A stretch of DNA of 64,000 bases from Triops longicaudatus (lineage: Eukaryota > Arthropoda > Branchiopoda > Notostraca > Triopsidae): NCBI GenBank assembly GCA_022885665.1, contig JAGQDJ010000039.1, forward strand, positions 1-64,000, given 5' to 3'. Shown here piece after piece: positions 22,474 to 33,853 of the stretch. Under the pieces are notes generated by a model. The model worked only from the letters and a program-made list of their open reading frames with translations, had not been told where the DNA came from and made no database searches. Position 1 is the stretch's first letter; each line of letters begins with the position of its first letter. The translations under genes were made by a program, and so were the position numbers.

Positions 22474-25465
22474 ATGCAAGGCTTCGTTTGCAACAAATTC
22501 CATATGCTAACCAGTAGTTTGCTGGTTAGTATATCACTGACTTTGCTTGTTATGAGCGTAACACCTTGCAATGCAGAGGGATGGATTGGATGGATCCTTG
22601 GAAGAACTTCGTCACCTTTCTACGATCCTCCCATTCCCGAACCCGAGAAAAAAGAGCCTGCTGTACTACCGGAAGATATAACAATAGGGAAAATTCCTTT
22701 CGAAGTTTCTACAGCTGATGATAAATTTCTTCTTGAAGCTCAAAAGTACACAAGTTTGCAACTTTCAGAGCTGGACACCTGCCAACATAAGGTTTGAACG
22801 CAACGCAATTACGAGTGTTCATTTCTTATCTAATTTTTGTTTTCTTTTTAGGTTATACTCCAGGTCCAAGGCACTTGTGCAGAACTTTCAGAAGAAGAAA
22901 TATCGAAACTTGGCGTCAATTTGCTAAATTGTCAATCAGCCATTGAAGGAAGGCGCATGTACCCGTGCACTTCTGCTATGGTAGATACTGTCCTGCGTGG
23001 GCTAACTATAACTTCTTTTAAAAGATTTTTTTCTGGATTAGTAGAGCTTGCGCGAATGCACCGCCAACATGGATCCCGAAACTTGGAATGCTTATCATAT
23101 AGTTTCCAACCGGGCACGTTCTGTTTGTTACGCAGCTCGTCAGCAACAGTTCCGTGCAATGACCGAAATGGCAGTAAATAAACTAATGCAAAATGCAGAC
23201 GAACAACTAAGGACTATGAAAGTACTCAAGGTATTGTTACCTTCTACATTTCTACTTCGGGTTTGAAAAGATTCCATATCAGTTCACTTTTTTTTTCCTT
23301 TTCCTGGCTGACTACTGTATTGTCCATTTTCCTACTCAGTCAATTTTTAAATGACTGAACACTTATCCTTCTTGAACGTGATCTTCCAGAAAGACTTATT
23401 GAATAGCGCAATTCAAGAGATAATATCTCCAAGAAGTTTGCAGGACCAAGCTTGGTGCACACACCGTAGTAACTGTCAGGAACACTGAAAACCCGCAGTA
23501 TTAACACCTTCGAAATTGGTTTATTATTACACAGCGTTTCTTCTAGGAAAGTCAAGAAGAGTTGAATACGCTGTCAGCGAAGACGTTTTCTTCCGTTGTT
23601 AAAGGCCAGGGACAGCTTTTAGCACAACAGGGAGCTTTGCAGTCGGCCCAACTGCAAACATATAACCATATTGCGAGCAATATTCGAGACCTGGCGAGAG
23701 AAAAGGCTATGATAGCAGCAGGGAACAAAGAACTTGCTAAATTAGTTGCATCAGTGCGCGATCGCCTTGGTAAGAAATATAACCTAATTTTTAATAGTTA
23801 TAAATTTTTTCATTGTACTTTTGTTCGATCGCCTTGGTAAGAAATATAACCTAATTTTTAATAGTTATAAATTTTTTCATTGTACTTTTGTTCGTTTCTT
23901 TACTGCTCCGCTTACCTGTCAGTTTTTCTTTTCCGTGATTGTTTGATGTTTTTTTTTCCAAGAAGTGAGTGATTTCTTTCTTTCGTAGCTGAGACTTCGC
24001 AGGCGCTGGCTGTTCAGGACAAGGAGCGGCAAACAGCTCACGTGGAGTTATTAAAGGATCTAAGCATGTTGGAAAACAAAATAACGAACGTTTGGCACCA
24101 AATGGATGATGCCATGAGGCAAATGACCATTACGCAGCATGATTCGCTGGAGATGTTAACGCAAACCTTCAGCTCGCTGTCTAAAGTGAACGAAACGGTG
24201 AATTATTTACTAGCCTTATCGAATAAAGCGAAAGATCAACTTGACTGGTTCGGAACGGTTTTAACTTCGAGTGGTAAAATGTCCTTTAATTTCTTGCCTA
24301 CGTTCTCATTGCTTCATTTGCAGATGAAAAGATCAAGCATGGCTGGGTATGGGCAATACATACAGCGTACTTGTTGTGCGGTATGGTCGCGCTCTCTTTC
24401 CTCCAGAGTCCAGCATTCACTCGCGCGGCATTTTTAGTCATTTTACCGCTCAATCTTATCACCCAATTACGCACCAATGATGCCTTAGACTGGGCGGGCA
24501 TTATTGTTGTCCTTACAACGTTAACTCTTGGTAAGGCAATCTGACTTCATTTGTTAGAACCTCGCTCTTTTATTTGTTCTTTTTATTGCGCGTTTGTTTT
24601 ACACTATATTTATTTATTTTTTCTTTCGAACAGCACGCAACTTGGTCCTTCGACTAGCTGCTTTGTGCAGTACACGGAAGCTCAAACACCAAATTGAAAG
24701 ACCGAAAATCCAGCCGCTGGAAAACCAAGCTTCGTGCTCAAGTAATTTTTCGCCACCTAATCTTGTGACAGTATTACTTCCTTTTTTTTAGGCAATAATA
24801 CAGACAGTGCCCAACGCAGCGACGAGTCAGATGAAAGCCTGTTAAGCCAGAGTAGTATTGAAATTGTACGGTTAACTGGAAGCACCCCACGACAAGATTC
24901 AGTACCCGTACCAGTAAGTTGAAGCGTATATATATTCTGTGAAATTAGTCATGAACCGGTATGTGAACTTTGCAGGGTACACCGGACTCGGCAAGACGAA
25001 ATCTGTTCCCTGATGAGTTGCCAGCGACGCCTTCCACGTACTTGAGACCTCGGCGGTCCAGCACTGCGAGTAGTTTACTAGGAACTCCTCTACGAGTACC
25101 TCTTTCGTTGACGCCCACAAACTCACGCAGGTAAGATAAGTTTTAAACGTATCAAAAATATACTTTTCGTTTTTCATGCTGTTGTATTATGTTTTGTTTC
25201 AATCGTTTCTTTATTCTCACGTTTCTTTTTTTTTCTGTTTGAAACGTTCATTGTGGTTTGTTTTCCTGCGTTTGTATTTTTGAATTCATTTTTTATTACC
25301 AACTGACATTGCGACTACTCTGTTAGTGGGACTCCCCGACGAGGACCAAGCGGAACACCTCGGCCTATGTGTCAAGGTATTTGTCAGTCGGGGAAATACT
25401 GTCAAAAGCCTGCTAGTGCCTCGAGTATATATTGTTACATTCATCAAACAAGCATCCAAGAGTAA
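22474..25465 (+). CDS. bmb: Protein brambleberry (KAR5/GEX1-type nuclear fusion protein)
   Basis: Nuclear-envelope protein needed for pronuclear or karyomere membrane fusion in zebrafish; relatives are yeast Kar5 and plant GEX1. The N terminus carries a hydrophobic signal (MLTSSLLVSISLTLLVMSV). The cysteine-rich domain has the family spacing: 'LSELDTCQHKV', 'VQGTCAELSEEEISKLGVNL', 'LNCQSAIEGRRMYPC', 'RECTANMDPETWNAYHIVSN' and 'RSVCYAARQQQFR'. Then a long coiled coil, two hydrophobic spans (HTAYLLCGMVALSFL; ALDWAGIIVVLTTLTL) and a polar Ser/Pro tail ending in a short Cys-rich segment (PMCQGICQSGKYCQKP). A 67-bp tandem duplication at 23759-23894 repeats the splice donor after exon 'SVRDRLG'; using the second donor would shift the frame, so the first is assumed. 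The stop at 25465 is 75 bp from the SMG9 stop on the other strand. Confidence 0.88.
23759..23894 (+). repeat. 67-bp exact tandem duplication across a splice donor
   Basis: Two identical 67-bp units, the first from 23760 and the second from 23827, starting GATCGCCTTGGTAAGAAATA. Each unit contains the last coding bases and the GTAAG donor of a brambleberry exon plus intron sequence. The second copy is wholly intronic if the first donor is used. Sequence identity suggests a recent event or an assembly duplication. Confidence 0.95.
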
Positions 25466-25540
25466 TCTAGGATCAAAAACAAGAGCATGTGGTTTTTTAT
25501 TGTATAAGTAAACCTTACATTACGCAAACTTGAAAAAATT

Positions 25541-27473
25541 TTACAACAATCGACTGTACTCCATAATGAGTGATGACTTCCGAACAGTGTCCCATACTTT
25601 ACCTGCATAATAGAGCCTAGGGAAAAAAGTGTGCCTAAGTATCTTTCAATACATATTTTAAAGTAACAGTAACCGTTACCAGTTTTTCTCAGTCAGAGCA
25701 TTTAAAGTTAGACCTCCCCTTGGAAGGCAGAACAAGTGTTCCCGCAGCTTGCGGATTTCTTCGTCAAAGGTTCCCAAGAATGAAAATGCCGTGAAGTCGT
25801 TCAATGGGCCTATCACATAGATAGTTTGTAAGAAATACTCTTTTTCGGCGTACTGTACGTTATAACTGATCATAGATAACGATAATTCGTACACACGGAC
25901 AGGGCCTTGGATACAAACATTTTTACGCAACTATAGGATAAGCTAGTACTTTTCTTTTAGTTTCTTTTCTTGGCAAAAAAATTGATATTGTAGAGTGAAC
26001 TGTACTTGGGGTGTCGAAAGACGGTAGCAGGACTAAATTCACGTCGAAATCCGATCCTTGCTCTTGGAAAAAGCCACTGTTATTGCTAAAAGGTAACCGC
26101 GTTGATTGGAAGCATTTGATATAGGTGTCCTTTAATAGTTAGGAAAACAAATAACAAATTTAAACACTGCAAATACATTATATTACTCGTAACAGCATAA
26201 CATTCGACGGATCTGCTTCATCTTCTTGGACTTTATTATGTACGAATATCACATTCGGATAATGGTCATATTGGTCGTCATATCCAGGTATGGTAGGTTT
26301 CAACATTTCCGCTGTACACAGAAGTCTTCCAATTACAAAAGTAATAAGTAAGTTTATTTTTTTTAACTATTGTGTAATACTTTCAAGCAATCTGTGCCTT
26401 ACCGTAATAAGTTACTATCTAGTATCCAATCTTGGACCAACAAGACGTGATGAGAGACACACATGAGAAAAGCAAGCATCTGAAGTGCTTTAATTTCCAT
26501 GCTCGTTTCTACCGAAGGTGCTTCATACGTTATGTAGTTATCCTTGAACAACTCCCTGGATTTTTTTTTTAAGATGAAAAAAACTGGAAAAAGCTACATT
26601 GGAAAACTAAAATGTCCTTACGTAGGATAATTAATTTCCTTGTTGGCGACTGATGCGGACAAGAGAGGTTGACAGTCCAAATAAATGATTCGGTTCGAAT
26701 TCACGTAGACATCTATCCCTGTCGTGGCTGCTTCTGACATTAAAAGCTGCTCTTTGGAGCTTCGTGCAAAAATCTCGCTAGAAATCCATTTTGCATTAGT
26801 TACGTGTGTTTTTTTTTCTGAGGAAGACTGCTATGCATCTTGCGATCTTACTTGTCCTCTTTCGCGAGTGCAGAGAGAATGGTCGATTTCCCAGTCCCTT
26901 GCAAACCAATTATACTAATGACGACAAAATCCGGTTGATCCAAAAGATATTCTTGCAAAGCGTCACAAAAATCGAATTTGTCGTCTAGTAATTTGACAGG
27001 GTTTCTTAAATTCGGCAAGGATGTAAATGGGTTCAGTACTGTTACACAGCTTATTAGTACTTTCCTTGCCTTATAATATATGAGTAGACTAATACCTTCG
27101 GATATTGGTTTAGCTGCATTGGGATGCAAACTTGTGTTTTCGGCTTCTCTTCTACATATGTCAAATTAGAAAAATTAGTAGGCAATTTGTTTTCAGTTTA
27201 CTTGGGCACAATAGGAGCAATTCCACTGGTGTAGCTGGGACCAGTGGAAGGGGAGTATGACCTCTCGTCTCCTATGCGCGATTTGAGTAAAAGGGTGGGT
27301 ATGGTATCGCGGCTGCTGTTGAAAGCCGCATTTGCTCTGTCTTTGTGATCGCGTCTTCCCCTCGCTCGGTCATTAAAGAGACGTTTTCCAGGTTTGTTTT
27401 GAGAAGATGGATTTCTTGAGTAGCTTGAAGACTGTGCGGCTTGGCGACGAGGACTTTGCTCGTCGGTATCCAT
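25541..27473 (-). CDS. SMG9: Nonsense-mediated mRNA decay factor SMG9
   Basis: Partner of SMG8; the SMG8-SMG9 complex restrains the SMG1 kinase that phosphorylates UPF1. The first exon (27473-27201) encodes a disordered Arg/Ser-rich N terminus and ends 'GIAPIVPK'. The G-domain-like core follows: 'PVKLLDDKFDFCDALQEYLL' and 'DFVVISIIGLQGTGKSTILS', the last being the P-loop (G-x-x-G-T-G-K-S-T). Later exons give 'EAATTGIDVYVNSNRIIYLD', 'MLAFLMCVSHHVLLVQDWI' and, after a final intron at 25677, the short last exon 'VWDTVRKSSLIMEYSRLL', a recognisable SMG9 tail. A minus-strand AATAAA at 25496-25501 follows the stop by 40 bp. Eight or so short introns, not all boundaries checked base by base. Confidence 0.93.
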
Positions 27474-27889
27474 TATTAAATTCTTTTCTTTTTTTCTGGA
27501 GGGGGTGGGGGAGCAAGATTTCCAAGCTTTAAGTCAACACTGTCCACAAAGTCGAATTTACGAGGTAAATAAAAACAAAGCAGTTCGGCCTTCCTAGAAG
27601 TTAATCGCCGAATAGTGAAGTAAAGGAAGCGGGGTACCTAGGTGGGACGCAATAGGACCAAGGCTGGGGGTCAAGTCGGAAGGATGTTAATCGCAAAGTT
27701 CACGTTTCCGAAATTTTTGCAGTTTTTTTATTTTTTTATTCCTCAGATATACAGGTAGGGAACGAAAGAGCCCAAAAGTCAAAAGTGGCCACATAGTTTA
27801 AAGGAATTGATATTTTAGTTCATTTTTAGGAGGTTAACTCTAGGTGCAAACTATTAGCCAGATGAGAGTTTGAGGGTTTTAATTACCAT

Positions 27890-28039
27890 CAGGGGCGCAG
27901 CCAGAAATTTTTTTTCGGGGGGGGGGGGGGNNNNNNNNNNNNNNNNNNNNNNNNNNNNNNNNNNNNNNNNNNNNNNNNNNNNNNNNNNNNNNNNNTAATT
28001 TCGGGGGGGGGGGGGCGCCCCCCCTTCGCTGCGCCCCTG
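27890..28039. mobile_element. hAT-type MITE with internal assembly gap
   Basis: Left end CAGGGGCGCAGC at 27890 and its inverted match GCTGCGCCCCTG ending at 28039. Flanks give an 8-bp target duplication, ATTACCAT (27882-27889) and ATTCCCAT (28040-28047), 7 of 8 identical. TIRs starting CAGGGG plus an 8-bp duplication fit the hAT superfamily. The interior is poly-G and 65 unknown bases (27931-27995), so true length is uncertain and no transposase is visible. Confidence 0.8.
27931..27995. other. Assembly gap (65 N)
   Basis: Run of N flanked by G-rich homopolymers inside the hAT-type MITE; length may be nominal. Confidence 0.99.
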
Positions 28040-28140
28040 ATTCCCATGTCATTTTTATTTTAAAACGATGAGCGTAGGCAAAAATTGAATGCCGAAAAAT
28101 ACGCAGGTAATTCTTAATTATAAGTCCCGTAAGTTTTTAT

Positions 28141-28205
28141 TGTAGCTTAGGTTTGTTAGGTTAGGTTCACTTAGGTTAGATTAGGTTAGATTGAGTTAGG
28201 TTAAG
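28141..28205 (+). repeat. Degenerate TTAGG-rich (telomere-like) tract
   Basis: Six TTAGG words in 65 bp, several as TTAGGTTAG. TTAGG is the ancestral arthropod telomere repeat. Spacing is irregular, so this could be an interstitial telomere scar or a simple repeat that grew by chance. Confidence 0.55.
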
Positions 28206-29589
28206 TGAAATTAAATAAAACTTTCACACCAGAGGTGCCTAAAACGAAAATAACCGGACGTAAATACTGTAATTGCAATGGTAATCTAATCATGTAATTT
28301 AACCCTGTTTTTTTCTGTTTTTTTTTTCAAAAATAGTAGCGTTATTTTGCAAACTTCTTACTTGGTATGACCCTTGTTCATCCACTTCTAGTAAAGCTAA
28401 CAAGTGCAAAAGCTTCACTAACAAAAATTTCGGATTTGAAAAAAAGGCGACTAAATAGAGCAGTATTTTTACGGGGCGTAGACTAAAATGAATAAGTACC
28501 AAATGGCGTATTAAAAACTCCCAAAAATTGACGAAATCCTCTTCCTGAATGAAATCCTGATTACGGGAGTAGGTTAACGTTGAACATTTTAAAATGGGGA
28601 GGGGAGGTGCGAATTAGGTGATTAGCGTTAGTTGATAGTATTAGATTGTTAGATTTAGATGGTCAGTACTAGGTGGGCTCTTTTTACATTTAGGCTATTT
28701 TCTTCCCCTACCGATATATACGTAGGAGTTTTATTTATCAGTCATTGCTTATGCCCATATATTCTTCTTTGGCATCGGGGCACCAATTTTGCCCAGTAGA
28801 CTGAGCGCTAGCAACCGTAAATCTCTTCACCCTACCATTTTTATGACAAAGGTCGGCGCATTTGAATAAAAATCTCTTACTTAATACAGGCCACAGCTTC
28901 AGAAAACAAACATGAAAATCGTATTGTGTCTCTGTAGTTCCGCTTTGCAACGCGATATAGCAGTTTGTGGCAAACCTAATGTCTGGTACCAAGCCATGAC
29001 ATAGTGTGCTTTTGGGTTGGGATAAAGAATAAGCGCTTGACAAGTTTTCAGTAATGTATTCAAAATATACACTCTCTGAAACTCAACAGATAAGAATCTC
29101 GATAGTACTTAGTGTGACATTTTGGCACGAGTTCGACTTGAAAAATGAAAGGGAACGGGATGCTTATTAAATTTATCAGTTTTAATTTATGGCACTACTT
29201 GTGTGCTAAATAAGACTTTTTCTTCGTTGTGCAGTGTGGCACGATTTGAAAACCCGCCTCATAGCTGTTCCTCCATCAGTCGCCAGGTAGTGCTCGTTCA
29301 TTGCATATGGCGTTCGTTCGCTGTGGCAACTTAGTCGTGTGAGCTCGTGATAAATCAGCGTATACAGGCAATTTACACGTCGTTCACGGTACGTGACTGA
29401 CTGCTTTACTTAATTTGATTGTTTGGATTAATTTTTGTTCCACAACTTGAAAGGATTGGATGTAGTTCAGGCTAATCGGTGCTTGTGTTGAAATCTACCA
29501 TGTGTTTCCCGTTGGACGACTACAGTTGCGTTTGTGATCCACTATTTTGTTTCTATTGTCTGTTGTAGGTAATTTAAGACCCTTCCAAG

Positions 29590-32500
29590 ATGAGTCGTTT
29601 CTTTGCAACAGCATCCGATACCGAAAGTGAGAGTGAGTCGAGCGTGGAGGAGGCACCGATTCGTCCTCAAGCTATTCCCACTTACGCTGTAAGTTGCTTT
29701 TTGACCCATCAAGTGTAGAATGGACTCTTTATTTTCTTTCCGCAGTTCAGCGATGAAGAAGAAGAACAGAAACGTGTTGTCCGCTCGGCGAAAGAAAAGC
29801 GGTACTCCGAGATGCAGGAGTTAATTAAGCAAATTAGGAATTATAAGAAGATCAAAGATCTGAGCAACATGCTTAGTTGTAAGTACCATTTCATTTGCAA
29901 TGTACCAGTGTTGAACTCTTATTTTTTGTAGGTTTTGAGGATTTAACGAAAGCCTATAGTAAAGCCTTGACTATCATACAAAAGGAAGAAGGTGGAGCTA
30001 CGCCTCGTTTTTTCCTCCGTTGCTTGGTTGAAATGGAAACTTTCTTAAATGATCTGTGGGAGGATCGCGAAGGCCGCAAAAATCTGTCCAAAAATAACTC
30101 CAAATCTTTGTCGACTTTACGGCAAAAGTTGCGCAAATTCATGAAAGACTTCGAAACCGAAATTGCCACCTTCAAAGAAACTATGGACGTCGAAGATGAA
30201 CCTGATGAGGACGCCAGAGGTATGTCTTACATTTTCAAAGCTTCGCAGTGTGCTCTATTTTGAAAAGTATGGGAGTGTGTCTGAAAGTAAAACTTGTGTC
30301 TATTTCGTGTCAATTTTAGCTGAGTCCGAAGAGTCGGAATCTGATGATGATGAAGGACCCCAAGCTTTCCGCAAAGCGGACTCAGAACCCCGTCCGGCTA
30401 AAGCTAAAGCTGCCAAACCTGCGGCCATGGATTCGGATGATTCAGACGATTCATACTGGGGTGCAGATTCGGAGGACGAAACCTCATCTTCTGAAGATGA
30501 GCGCGAATACACTTCTTTGCGCGAAAAATTCTTGAAAAAGTGAGTTTACGTATCAAATTGTAGTTTACTAGTTAATAAATTGCCTGGAACGTGTGAAAAA
30601 TTAAGCACAATGACAATTTCAGGACCACACAAGAAGAAGAAGAGCAAAAGAAGAAGGACAAGAAAGAGCGAAAGGAGAAGGAAAAGGAAAAGCGTCGTTT
30701 GCGACGTGAAGAAGAAGAAGAAGATGAGTTGGAAGCTCAAGCTGGTGGTGAATGGGAAACTGTTCGAGGGGGCGTACCTATGCCTGCTGTAATAAAGTTT
30801 TGTAATAATTTTTCATAACACGAAATGTAATCATATTCTATTATTATTGCAGAGACCGAAAATGTTCGCCAAGGACGCGGAGATTACTGTGAGCGTAGTC
30901 ATCAAAAAGTTGAACGAGGTTTTGTCAGCCCGTGGCAAAAAAGGCACTGATCGTCGTGAGCAAGTGGAAATGATTCATGAACTATTGACTGCTGCGGAAG
31001 CCAACAACTTAGGACCTGCCATTAGCCTGAAACTCAAATTAGCTGTCGTAGCGTCTATTTTCGATTACAATCCCAAGATTTCCGATGCTATGAAGGCCGA
31101 ACACTGGGAAAAGTAAACTGTTGAACTATTTAGTGTCTGAAATCACTAAATATATATCTTTAATGTTTAATTTCTTGGTCTTGTCTTTTCCTTAGGCTGT
31201 TGAAGTGCATCGAGGAAATTTTGGAAGTTTTGATCTCGCGCAGTGACTTGGACTTGGGTGAACATGTCACTGAAGAGTCTGAGCGCTTGGACCCAACTGA
31301 TGTCTCCAGAGCTCCAGCCAACGATCAAGTCTTCCGTATCCGCGGTTGCATGTTGACCATTTTGGAACGTGCGGATGAAGAATTCGTTAAACTTCTGAAA
31401 GAATGTGATGCCCATTCTAATGAGTACGTCGAGAGGCTCAAGGATGAAACGGCTGTGTGTCGACTCATTGACCGCTTACAAACCTACCTTGAAAAGCGTA
31501 AGCCCGTTCAGCCTTTGGAGCTTTCGCGCTTGTATCTCCGGAAGATTGAACATCTTTACTACAAATTCGATCCTGATGTTCTCAAACAGCGAGCCGTAAG
31601 TTGCTTTCTTTTTCGTCTATTCAGTTGCTTGTTTGCGAATACCAAATATCATTTGTTGTATATGTTTTCATAGAAGGAAATCGGATCGGATGTAGAAACC
31701 AGTTTACAAGTGATGGACAAACTGTGCAAATACATTTACAACCAAGAAGGCGCCGAGCGTCTTCGTCAGCGCGCCTTCTTGTGCCACATTTACCACTTAG
31801 CGTTGCACGATGACTGGTACGGCGCTCGCGACCTGATGCTCATGTCCCATTTACAAGAAAGCATCCATTTGTCCGATCCTTCTACCCAAATTCTGTACAA
31901 CCGAACGATGGTGCAACTGGGCTTGTGCGCTTTCCGTCACGGCCACATTAAGGAAGCTCACCACGCCTTGCTCGATATCCAATCTGGTGGTCGTGCAAAA
32001 GAACTCCTCGCGCAAGGCTTACTTCTTCAACGCCAGCACGAACGCACTTCTGAGCAAGAGAAGATTGAAAAGCAACGTCAGATTCCGTTCCACATGCACA
32101 TCAACTTGGAACTCCTCGAGTGTGTGTACTTGGTTTCCGCCATGCTGATCGAAATCCCCTACATGGCTGCCCACGAGTCGGATGCCCGGCGTCGTATGAT
32201 TTCCAAGAGTTTCCACCACCAACTCAAAGTATCAGAGCGCCAAGCTGTCACCGGCCCTCCTGAGTCCATGCGTGAGCACGTAGTCGCTGCTTCCAAAGCT
32301 ATGCGCAAGGGACAGTGGCATCCGGCTGTTCTTTTCCTTATTAACGCAAAAATGAATGCTAAAGTTTGGGATCTTTTCTACCAGGCTGAACACGTACGTA
32401 GCTTTTCCTTATTTTTCATTTTCTCTCATCTCTACATTCTGTTTGTTTTTGTTTTTCTTTTTTTTTTGGGTGGGTGGGGGGTATTCATTTTTATCTTTAT

Positions 32501-33087
32501 GTGTTTGTTTTTATTCTTTTTATTTTGCGGCGATTGTAAATTTTTAATTCACTTACATCCTGAAATATAGGTCCGAGCCATGCTAAAACGCAAAGTTCAG
32601 GAAGAATCGCTGAGAACATATTTGTTTACCTATTCGTCCGTTTACGATTCATTGTCATTGCCTACCCTGGGAGCCATGTTTGAACTGGAGCCAGCAGCTG
32701 TCCATTCCATTCTCTCTAGGATGATTCTGAATGAAGAATTGATGGCGTCTTTGGATGAACCCTCTCAGACGGTGGTTATGCACCGCACAGAGCCTTCTCG
32801 CCTCCAAGGATTGGCTTTGCAACTCGCTGATAAGCTGGGATCTTTGGTAGAAAATAACGAGCGCATTTTGGAAGTTCGACAAGGTAACATCTCACAAGCG
32901 GTAAGATTTATGGACATAACCTTTAAATTGTTCGTTAGGACCGTTCTTTATGCGAGGCGGAGCTGCTGGTGGTGGTGGTGGTTTCCGTGGAGGCCAAGGT
33001 TATGGTGGGCGAGGTAACCGAGACCGAGAAGCTGGGGGACAAGGAAATCAATGGAACCGAAGACAAGATCGCAGGAATCAAGAGTAG
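29590..33087 (+). CDS. eIF3c: Eukaryotic translation initiation factor 3 subunit C
   Basis: Core PCI subunit of eIF3, which binds the 40S ribosome and recruits eIF1 and the 43S complex. Start at 29590 gives '[20 protein letters not shown]'. Order of regions: acidic N terminus; '[20 protein letters not shown]' helical domain; acidic Ser/Asp linker ([17 protein letters not shown]); a highly charged Lys/Glu/Arg stretch; '[20 protein letters not shown]'; the helical repeats of the main domain ('[20 protein letters not shown]', '[20 protein letters not shown]'); the PCI domain ('[19 protein letters not shown]'); and a Gly/Arg-rich tail ([19 protein letters not shown]) ending 'RQDRRNQE'. At least ten exons. 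The last intron joins 'LEVRQG' to 'PFFMRGG' in phase. Intact, and one of the firmest calls in the window. Confidence 0.96.
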
Positions 33088-33853
33088 TCTCGTTCGTTCG
33101 ACTAACAACGCTGTAAAGTGGAAAGCAAAGGAAGAGAAAAATTGTGTGGTGGTATTTCGACAACTGGACCGCAGATCCATGTATTCTTGGGAGAGACGAC
33201 GAAGAAAAAAACAAGGAACGAGTGGAAGAGTGAAAATTAATAATTGTTCGGCTTTTTCTTATGACTATAGGATATGAGTGCGGACGTTGTAAGTTGAATG
33301 TAAGAGAAACTCCTTGAAAATATGAGATCTTGGGTCTTAAAAGCTTGTTTTTTGTTAATCCTTGCCGTATACAAAGCAGACGTAAAAAAGTTTAACCGTG
33401 TCGAAAGAGTGGAAGAAGCTGTCGTGGTCGCTGATATTACAAACCATACCTTCAGCAAGGCATTTCGTGACTTTTGACTTATTGACTTTGACAACCCATG
33501 TGCACCAAGCTTCAAGCTTCCGGTCTTGAAAGACAGCTAAAATAAACGACGTTACATTCCATGGTATATTTTTTGGTAATAGGGGGAAGGGTTTTGGGAG
33601 CATAAACTCGAACCACAGAATGGAGCAGTGATCGTTTGAAAATCCCGCTTAAAATTCTGTCGCGCCATCAGGCAGCGCTAGTGGTTATCAAGATCAAGGC
33701 AACAAGGGGCAAAGACACTTGAGTGGGAGTGGGGGGCGGTGAAGTGAGCTGATGCGCGTGATCTCACATCGTAGTACTGTATAACTTAGTTAAGTTTTGT
33801 GTTGCCTCCTTCAGTTTTAGTTACACGAGTCTAGTACCCGGTATAGTGTAGTC
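33088..33853. other. Intergenic between eIF3c and the TLC-domain gene
   Basis: 3' UTR of eIF3c followed by the promoter of the next gene. A minus-strand ORF at 33355-33603 (82 codons) has no recognisable domain and no convincing splice partners, so I leave it unannotated. Nothing else seen. Confidence 0.45.

Larger units (their letters stand above)
27474..29589. other. Gene-free 2.1 kb with MITE, gap and TTAGG-like patch
   Basis: Contains the hAT-type MITE (27890-28039) and the TTAGG-rich tract (28141-28205), listed separately. The rest has minus-strand ORFs at 28299-28502 and 28738-29043 that resemble nothing I know. The eIF3c 5' UTR is probably within 29300-29589, with an intron ending at about 29568 (pyrimidine tract then TAG). 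Confidence 0.5.

Noticed and set aside
28738..29043. 101-codon minus-strand frame
   Set aside because: No recognisable domain or splice context; probably chance in a long intergenic stretch.
32935..33214. Minus-strand and plus-strand frames around the eIF3c end
   Set aside because: The Gly/Arg-rich eIF3c tail occupies another frame of the same bases; these are shadows plus 3' UTR.
33355..33603. 82-codon minus-strand frame
   Set aside because: Isolated, no domain, lies between two plus-strand genes; no evidence for a transcript.
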